A stretch of 64,000 nucleotides of DNA from Marinactinospora thermotolerans DSM 45154 (GTDB lineage Bacteria > Actinomycetota > Actinomycetes > Streptosporangiales > Streptosporangiaceae). Where the stretch lies: assembly GCF_900167435.1 (NCBI RefSeq), contig NZ_FUWS01000017.1, positions 24,107-88,106 on the forward strand, written 5' to 3'. A program made the translations under genes and the position numbers. Numbering within the stretch: position 1 is the first letter of the stretch; the number at the start of each line of letters is the position of its first letter. Of this stretch, positions 58,583 to 64,000 are shown in pieces. The notes beneath the pieces were generated by a model, which saw only the letters and a list, made by a program, of their open reading frames with translations, was not told where the DNA came from and did no database searches.

Positions 58583-60037
58583 TCAGTCTCGGCCGATGTA
58601 GCTCATGACGTGCTTGACGCGGGTGTAGTCCTCCAGGCTGTACAGCGACAGGTCCTTGCCGTAGCCGGAGTGCTTGAAGCCGCCGTGGGGCATCTCGGCG
58701 ACGAGGGGGAGGTGGGTGTTGATCCACACGCAGCCGAAGTCGAGGCGCCGCGACACCCGCAGCGCCCGCGCGTGGTCGCGGGTCCACACGCTGGAGGCCA
58801 GGCCGTAGCGCACGGAGTTGGCCCAGGCGACGGCGGTGTCCTCGTCGTCGAACCGCTGCACGGTGATGACCGGCCCGAAGATCTCGTCGGTGACCATCTC
58901 GTCGCCCTGGCGCAGCCCCGAGACGACGGTGGGGGCGTAGAAGTAGCCCGTGTCGCCGACGCGGGAGCCACCGGCGAGCACCGAGGCGTGGTCGGGCGCG
59001 CGGTCGAGGAAGCCGCTGACCCGGTCGAGCTGGCCGGCGTTGTTGAGGGGGCCGTAGGCGGCGGTGGTGTCGTCGGGGCCGGCCGTGCGGGTCGCGCGCG
59101 CCTGTTCGGCCAGCGCGGCGGCGAGGTCGTCGTGGATGCCGGGGGCGGCGAGGATGCGGGTGGCCGCGGTGCAGTCCTGGCCGGCGTTGAAGTAGCCGGC
59201 CCCGGCGATGCCCTCGGCGGCCTTTTCGACGTCGGCGTCGTCGAAGACGATGACGGGGGCCTTGCCGCCGAGCTCCAGGTGCAGGCGTTTGAGGTCCCGG
59301 GACCCGGCCTGGGCCACCTCGAGGCCGGCGCGGGTGGAGCCGGTGAGCGAGATGAGCCGGGGGGTGGGGTGGTCGACGAGGGCGCGGCCGGTGTCGCGGT
59401 CGCCGGTGACGACGTTGAACACGCCCGGCGGCAGGAACTCGGCGGCGATCTCGGCGAGCAGGAGGGTGGAGAGGGGGGTGGTGTCGGAGGGTTTAAGGAC
59501 GATGGTGTCGCCCGCGGCGAGGGCCGGGCCGATCTTCCAGGCCGCCATCGCCATCGGGTAGTTCCACGGCGTGATCTGGCCGACGACGCCGATCGGTTCG
59601 CGGCGGATCCAGGAGGTGTGGTCGGCCATGTACTCGCCGGCGGCCTTGCCCTCCAGGGTGCGTGCGGCCCCCGCGAAGAACCGCAGCGCGTCGGTGACCT
59701 GCCAGATCTCCTCGTCCCGGGTGGCCTGGACGGGTTTTCCGCAGTTGCGGACCTCGGCGGCGACGAGTTCGTCGGCGCGCGCCTCGACCGCGTCGGCGAT
59801 GCGGTTCAGCGCGATCTGCCGTTCGGCGGGGGTGGAGTCGCGCCAGCCTCCCTCGAACGCCGCCGCCGCGGCCTGGTAGGCGGCGTCGACGTCGCGCGGG
59901 CCCGAGACGGGTGCCTCGGCGAACGGCTCGCCGGTGGAGGGGTCGATGATCTCGGCGGTGCGGCCGTCGCTGGCGTCCACGTACTCGCCGTTGACGAAGT
60001 TGCGCAGGCGCTGGAGCTGTCCGGGCTGGCTGGGCAC
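58583..60037 (-). CDS. Gamma-aminobutyraldehyde dehydrogenase-like ALDH
   Basis: A 484-residue NAD(P)-dependent aldehyde dehydrogenase. Catalytic Cys289 (FNAGQDCTAATR), Glu255 (HLELGGKAPV), Asn159 (ITPWNYPM). The QDCTA motif is typical of 4-aminobutyraldehyde dehydrogenases (PatD/KauB-like). It would convert the aldehyde made by the aminotransferase into GABA. GTG start with GGAGGAG about 10 bases upstream; first gene of the polyamine operon. Confidence 0.9.
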   Translation of the reverse strand: MPSQPGQLQRLRNFVNGEYVDASDGRTAEIIDPSTGEPFAEAPVSGPRDVDAAYQAAAAAFEGGWRDSTPAERQIALNRIADAVEARADELVAAEVRNCGKPVQATRDEEIWQVTDALRFFAGAARTLEGKAAGEYMADHTSWIRREPIGVVGQITPWNYPMAMAAWKIGPALAAGDTIVLKPSDTTPLSTLLLAEIAAEFLPPGVFNVVTGDRDTGRALVDHPTPRLISLTGSTRAGLEVAQAGSRDLKRLHLELGGKAPVIVFDDADVEKAAEGIAGAGYFNAGQDCTAATRILAAPGIHDDLAAALAEQARATRTAGPDDTTAAYGPLNNAGQLDRVSGFLDRAPDHASVLAGGSRVGDTGYFYAPTVVSGLRQGDEMVTDEIFGPVITVQRFDDEDTAVAWANSVRYGLASSVWTRDHARALRVSRRLDFGCVWINTHLPLVAEMPHGGFKHSGYGKDLSLYSLEDYTRVKHVMSYIGRD

Positions 60038-60251
60038 GTTCGCGTCTCTCCTCCGGAAGGTGACGAAAGGCACATTGTCGTTGATCAGACCTTGACAAAC
60101 AAGATCCCTCAACACAAGGGATTCCGTTGTAAATATCTTGTTTCGCCACTGATACTTGACATGGAGCCAGGAAATGCGACTATTTCTTTGGTTCACTCCG
60201 CTGTCTCCGCCAGGAGCAGCGTGATCCGGCGGCAGTTCGAGGGGGAACAAG
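60038..60251. promoter_or_regulatory. AT-rich bidirectional promoter of the polyamine genes
   Basis: AAACAAGAT (60097-60105) and ATCTTGTTT (60135-60143) form a perfect 9-bp inverted repeat with a 29-base centre that itself holds CCCT/AGGG. For the plus strand TTGACA (60156-60161) and ACTATT (60179-60184) lie 17 bases apart. The dyad is a good repressor site for both divergent genes; the regulator is not in the window. Confidence 0.6.
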
Positions 60252-61637
60252 GTGACAGCCCAGACGGGCCGGCTCGACGCCCAGCGGCTCCAGCGCGCGG
60301 CAAAGGACCACCTGTGGATGCACTTCACCGAGATGGCGGCCTATCAGGACGCCGACGTCCCGGTGATCACCCGGGGCGAGGGCGCCTACGTCTACGACGA
60401 CAAGGGGCGGCGCTACCTCGACGGCCTCGCCGGCCTGTTCGTCTCCCAGGTGGGCCACGGACGCACCGAGATCGCCGAGGCCATCGCCGAGCAGGCGGCG
60501 CGCCTCGCCTACTTCCCGATCTGGACCTACGCCCACCCCAGCGCCATCGAACTGGCCGAACGCCTCGCCTCGCTGGCCCCCGGCGACCTGAACCGGGTCT
60601 TCTTCACCACCGGCGGCTCCGAGGCGGTCGAATCGGCCTGGAAGCTGGCCCGCCAGTACTTCAAGGCCGTCGGCCAGCCCACCCGGCACAAGGTGATCAG
60701 CCGCGCCGTCGCCTACCACGGCACCACCTTGGGCGCGCTGTCCATCACCGGCGTCCAGGCCCTCAAGACGCAGTTCGAGCCGCTGGTGCCCAGCACCGTG
60801 CAGGTGCCCAACACCAACGCCTACCGGGCCCCGGTCCACGGCGACGACCCCGAGGCGTTCGGCCGCTGGGCGGCCGACCAGATCGAGGCCGCGATCATCC
60901 AGAACGGCCCCGAGACCGTCGCCGCCGTCTACCTGGAGCCGGTGCAGAACTCCGGCGGCTGCCTCCCGCCCCCGCCCGGCTACTTCCAGCGGGTCCGCGA
61001 GATCTGCGACCGCCACGGGGTGCTCCTCGTCTCCGACGAGGTCATCTGCGCGTTCGGCCGCCTCGGCGAGTACTTCGGCGCGCTGCGCTACGACTACCTG
61101 CCCGACATGATCACCTTCGCCAAGGGCGCCACCTCCGGTTACGTCCCCCTGGGCGGGGTGATCGCCCGCGACCGGCTCATGGAGCCCTTCCAGGAGAAGG
61201 GGAGCGTCTTCAGCCACGGCATCACCTTCGCCGGGCACCCGGTCGCCGCCGCCGCCGCGCTGGCCAACCTCGACGTGTTCGAGCGCGAGGACCTGTTGGG
61301 CAACGTCCGGCGCAACGCCCCGGCGTTCCGGGCCGCCCTGGAGGGGCTGTTGGACCTGCCGATCGTCGGTGACGTTCGCGGCGAGGGGTACTTCTACGGC
61401 ATCGAACTGGTCAAGGACAAGGAGACCCGGCAGACCTTCGACAGCGAGGAGGCCACCCGCCTGCTCAAGGGGTTCCTCTCCCCCGCCCTGTTCGACGCCG
61501 GCCTGATCTGCCGCGCCGACGACCGCGGCGACCCCGTCATCCAGCTCTCCCCTCCGCTGATCTGCGGCCCCGAGCACTTCGAGGAGATCGCGTCCATCTT
61601 GCGCGCGGTCCTCACCGAGGCGTGGAAGCGGCGGTGA
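60252..61637 (+). CDS. Class III aminotransferase (putrescine/polyamine-pyruvate type)
   Basis: A 461-residue PLP enzyme: PLP-binding Lys291 (ITFAKGATSGY), Asp262 (LVSDEVICAFGR). N-terminal AKDHLWMHFTEM and SVFSHGITFAGHPVAAAAAL are features of the SpuC / omega-amino acid aminotransferase group. With the divergent ALDH it should turn putrescine (or cadaverine/spermidine) via an aminoaldehyde to an omega-amino acid. GTG start after GAGGGGG. Confidence 0.9.
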   Translation: MTAQTGRLDAQRLQRAAKDHLWMHFTEMAAYQDADVPVITRGEGAYVYDDKGRRYLDGLAGLFVSQVGHGRTEIAEAIAEQAARLAYFPIWTYAHPSAIELAERLASLAPGDLNRVFFTTGGSEAVESAWKLARQYFKAVGQPTRHKVISRAVAYHGTTLGALSITGVQALKTQFEPLVPSTVQVPNTNAYRAPVHGDDPEAFGRWAADQIEAAIIQNGPETVAAVYLEPVQNSGGCLPPPPGYFQRVREICDRHGVLLVSDEVICAFGRLGEYFGALRYDYLPDMITFAKGATSGYVPLGGVIARDRLMEPFQEKGSVFSHGITFAGHPVAAAAALANLDVFEREDLLGNVRRNAPAFRAALEGLLDLPIVGDVRGEGYFYGIELVKDKETRQTFDSEEATRLLKGFLSPALFDAGLICRADDRGDPVIQLSPPLICGPEHFEEIASILRAVLTEAWKRR

Positions 61638-61690
61638 CCTCCCCCGCCGTGGCCGCGGCGGAGGTCGCGGCCACGGTGTAGGAAGGGGGG

Positions 61691-62290
61691 ATGCGGCATG
61701 GACGACTCCACTGGTACTCCCCCGAGGAGCTGGGCGGGACGCAACGGGACATCTACGCCGGCGTGCTCGCCAAGTACGGCGCGCGCCCGCCGTTCCCGCT
61801 GACCGACCCCGAGGGCCGGCTGCACGGCCCGTTCAACGCGATGCTCGCCGCGCCCGGGGTCGGCGCCGCGCTCCAGGCGCTCAGCGCGGCGGTGGGCTCG
61901 GGGACGTCGCTGCCGCCGCGGACGCGCGAGATCGTGATCCTGGCCGTGGCGGCCGAGCGGGACAGCGCGTTCGAGTGGTCCGCGCACCGCCGGGTCGCGG
62001 CCACGGTCGGGCTCACCGACGAGGAGATCGCCGCGCTGGGGGCGCGCGCCACCCCGTCCTCCCTCGACGCGGCCGAGCGGGCCGCGGTGGAGGCGGCGCG
62101 CGCGCTGCTGCGCGACCGCGATCTGGACGACGCCCGCCACGCCGCCGTGGAGGCGGCGTTCGGCGAGGCGGGGGTGGTCGAGCTGATCACCCTCACCGGC
62201 TACTACGACTTCCTGGCGACCCTGCTGCGGGCCCTGCGCGTCCCCGTCCCCGCCGAGGAGCCGGGCGGCGGCCCGACGCGCCACGGCTGA
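61691..62290 (+). CDS. Carboxymuconolactone decarboxylase (AhpD-like) family protein
   Basis: A 199-residue protein with the CMD helix pattern: TREIVILAVAAERDSAFEWSAHRRVAATVGLTDEEIAALG and VVELITLTGYYDFLATLLRALRV. The CxxC redox pair of AhpD is absent; Glu and His (FEWSAH) of the CMD type remain. GGAAGGGGGG directly precedes the ATG. 53 bases after the aminotransferase, possibly the same transcript. Reaction unknown. Confidence 0.88.
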   Translation: MRHGRLHWYSPEELGGTQRDIYAGVLAKYGARPPFPLTDPEGRLHGPFNAMLAAPGVGAALQALSAAVGSGTSLPPRTREIVILAVAAERDSAFEWSAHRRVAATVGLTDEEIAALGARATPSSLDAAERAAVEAARALLRDRDLDDARHAAVEAAFGEAGVVELITLTGYYDFLATLLRALRVPVPAEEPGGGPTRHG

Positions 62291-62403
62291 TCCGCCCCCG
62301 TCTGGCATCCCCTGCCCTCGTCATTACCTCCCCAGGGGGACACAAGGCCGCGACCCCGGGTAGCGCCTCCCGTGTTCGTCTACACACGGGGGGTCGTGCC
62401 GGG

Positions 62404-62955
62404 ATGCTGGACATACTGTCCGGACGCTGGTGGGCGTTCGTCGCGCGCGGGGTGGCCGCGGTGGTGTTCGGTCTGTTGACGCTGTTCTGGCCGCAGATCA
62501 CCGTGCTGGTCCTGGTGATGCTCGCCGGGGTCTACGTGCTCGTCGATGGTGTCCTGCTGCTGTTCCACGCCTTCTCCCCAGCCGCCGATCCACGGCCCAG
62601 GTGGGTGGTCGTCCTCCAGGGTGTGGCGGGTCTGCTCTTCGGTATCGCGATCGTCGTGTGGCCGGGGATCTCCGCCGTCGTGCTCGTCACGCTCATCGCG
62701 TTGTGGGCGCTCTTCAGCGGTGTCCTCCAGATCGCCGCCGCGATCCGGCTGCGGCGTGAGATGGGGCGGGAGTGGCTGCTCGCGGTCGCCGGCGTGCTGT
62801 CGGTGGTGACCGGTCTGCTCCTGCTGCTGTGGCCGGGGGCGGGCGCGCTCGCGTTGGCGTGGCTCATCGGCCTGTACGCGCTGGCGTTCGGGGTGCTGCT
62901 CATCGTGCTAGGGATCCGGCTGCGCGAGTGGCGCGGCCTGCCCCCCGGCCTGTGA
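62404..62955 (+). CDS. HdeD-like membrane protein
   Basis: A 183-residue protein of six closely packed membrane helices in three pairs, each with the repeat LLTLFWPxITxLVL / LLFGIAIVVWPGISAVVL / LLLLLWPGAGALAL. This internal three-fold pattern is typical of HdeD. In E. coli HdeD is linked to acid resistance at high density. The ATG opens the first helix pair; upstream in-frame sequence belongs to the preceding gene. Confidence 0.9.
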   Translation: MLDILSGRWWAFVARGVAAVVFGLLTLFWPQITVLVLVMLAGVYVLVDGVLLLFHAFSPAADPRPRWVVVLQGVAGLLFGIAIVVWPGISAVVLVTLIALWALFSGVLQIAAAIRLRREMGREWLLAVAGVLSVVTGLLLLLWPGAGALALAWLIGLYALAFGVLLIVLGIRLREWRGLPPGL

Positions 62956-63551
62956 ACCGGGGCGCCCCGGCGCCCAGGAGGTGGCCGGACCGTTCCGTCA
63001 TCCCCCGCCGCGCGGGTAGCGGACCACCCGGTACCGGATGGTCCCCGGCGAGCAGCCGTACTCCCGTGCCGGGGATCGCGGCGACGCGCCCATGCGCACA
63101 CGATCGCGATCTCCCACGCGGGAAGGGTGAGGTATCCGCAGAACCTGCGCGGCGTGATCCCCGCCCACACCGTGTGACGCGCGATGGTGGACGGCGCGCG
63201 GCCTGGTCTCTCCTCTCTATGGGTGTGCCGCCCGCCCCGCGGGGGTGAGGACGGGGCGGGCGGCGCCGCGCGCGGGCTCGCAGGGGTCGAACGGTCATCC
63301 GCGCGCGGGATCGATACGCCGCTGCCGGCCTTCGGGGAGGCGTAGCGGCGGACAAGGGGGGTGGTCCGGGACGGTCCCTCTACCGTCCCGGACCGGGCCG
63401 GGGAACACCCCTCAATGGTTCCCCGGGGTCCCGCGCGCCGGGCTCTGAGGACGACGCGCGGGAGCTCGGGCCGCCCGCCCCGCGCCTGAGACGGGCGGCT
63501 GGCCAACGCCGGGGTTTCCGGTGAGCAGGACGCTCACCCCGACGCGGCCGT
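62956..63551. other. Gap with two strong hairpins
   Basis: 596 bases without a supported gene. Hairpin 1: GCCGCCCGCCCC (63227-63238) with GGGGCGGGCGGC (63253-63264). Hairpin 2: GGTCCGGGACGGT (63363-63375) with ACCGTCCCGGACC (63382-63394), 6-base loop. They could end transcription from both flanks. A protein-like minus-strand stretch near 63110-63180 lacks a start and ribosome site. Confidence 0.5.
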
Positions 63552-63878
63552 CTACGCGGAGGCGGGCCGCCCCCACGAGACCGGGCCGGCTGGTCTGACC
63601 GGTCTGGTCTGGGTCCAGGTGGTGTTGGTCGTGTCGGCGTCGGCCAGGTGATCGCGCCCGGGCAGAACCATGGAACGCGGGGAAGATTCCTCCCGTGTCG
63701 GGATGAGGCCGCGCGCGGCGAGCCTCATCCACATCTCCTCAGCGGTGGCCGCGATGAGCAGTTCACGTCCGGCCAGAGCGAGATAGCCGCGTGAGGTTTC
63801 CCCGTGCCACACCAGCACGCCGCTTCGGCGGGACAGATCACGCGCGACGGCGTGGCCGGGAAGGCAGGGCCGCCTCAT
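63552..63878 (-). CDS. Hypothetical 108-residue protein coupled to HTH gene
   Basis: Begins MRRPCLPGHAVARD; contains WHGETSRGYLALAGRELLIAATAEEMWMRLAARGLIP (about 22-58), then a low-complexity C terminus. The ATG overlaps the upstream HTH stop (ATGA) and GGAAGGAG lies about 8 bases before it, so translation is very probably coupled. I recognise no family. Confidence 0.6.
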   Translation of the reverse strand: MRRPCLPGHAVARDLSRRSGVLVWHGETSRGYLALAGRELLIAATAEEMWMRLAARGLIPTREESSPRSMVLPGRDHLADADTTNTTWTQTRPVRPAGPVSWGRPASA

Positions 63879-64000
63879 CCCTGGTCTCCTTCCAGGAGTG
63901 CGCGGATCTGGTCGGCGGGAATCCGCCAATGACCCCCCAACGTCCGCTGTCCGCGCAACCGTCCTTCTTGTAGCCATCGGCCGACGGTGCTGGGGGCCAC
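63875..64000 (-). CDS. Excisionase/MerR-type HTH protein (partial, runs off the window)
   Basis: The 41 visible C-terminal residues read VAPSTVGRWLQEGRL...GGHWRIPADQIRALLEGDQG. STVGRWLQEGRL and GGHWRIP are hallmarks of the excisionase-family helix-turn-helix (recognition helix then wing). The N terminus is beyond the right edge. It is translationally coupled to the small ORF at 63552. Confidence 0.75.
   Translation of the reverse strand: MAPSTVGRWLQEGRLRGQRTLGGHWRIPADQIRALLEGDQG

Overview
The window is very GC-rich DNA with dense, strongly GC3-biased genes, frequent GTG starts and many 4-base start/stop overlaps. It carries a WhiB-family regulator, an ANTAR regulator, an ectoine/hydroxyectoine operon and many partner-switching (STAS / RsbW / PP2C) proteins. 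Together these point to a free-living, salt- or drought-tolerant filamentous actinobacterium. A Nocardiopsis-like member of the Streptosporangiales is my best guess; this is inference, because no rRNA is present. I see no tRNA, rRNA, insertion sequence, prophage or CRISPR array, so this looks like chromosomal DNA.

Layout. (1) 124-3127: histidine kinase, response regulator and DUF4097 protein, one minus-strand operon. (2) 3356-6453: HTH-Mop protein followed by molybdate transporter modABC, all overlapping. (3) 6598-10712: His/Lys-rich secreted protein, SRPBCC protein, Nudix/histidine-phosphatase fusion and polyphosphate kinase. (4) 10880-13854: three tandem CPBP membrane proteases that differ in how many catalytic motifs they keep. 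(5) 14411-16087: membrane-anchored protein with a 12-residue repeat. (6) 17550-22399: STAS protein, TetR regulator with a large palindromic operator facing a GH3 glycosidase, and a flavodoxin-like protein. (7) 22477-29195: eight-gene osmoprotectant block, ectABCD then ehuBCDA, with hairpins inside it. (8) 29936-35101: WhiB protein, CopC-type copper protein with an in-frame membrane module upstream, PP2C phosphatase, SDR-like protein and glycosyltransferase.

(9) 35303-46616: a signalling cluster of MEDS/anti-sigma kinase, STAS, GAF-ANTAR, PAS-GAF, a 52-residue CxxCxGxG protein, and a set matching Streptomyces OsaB / OsaA / OsaC: a receiver with a coiled coil, a cytosolic hybrid kinase with six near-identical 92-residue HAMP units, and an RsbW-GAF-GAF-PP2C protein. 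The Osa system is tied to osmoadaptation and SigB-type control in Streptomyces. Its presence about 10 kb from the ectoine operon suggests an osmotic-stress neighbourhood. (10) 46635-52686: a DesK/DesR-type kinase and regulator with an ABC-2 exporter, interrupted by a signal-less periplasmic-binding-fold protein and a small repeat protein. (11) 52820-61637: polyamine uptake and catabolism (PuuB-like oxidase, PotABCD-type transporter, aldehyde dehydrogenase, divergent aminotransferase). (12) 61691-64000: carboxymuconolactone-decarboxylase-like protein, HdeD-like protein, a hairpin-rich gap, and a small ORF coupled to an excisionase-type HTH gene running off the right edge.

Gene starts were set by Shine-Dalgarno sequences, stop/start overlaps and family length. 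Many long antisense ORFs in this GC-rich DNA were treated as shadows.
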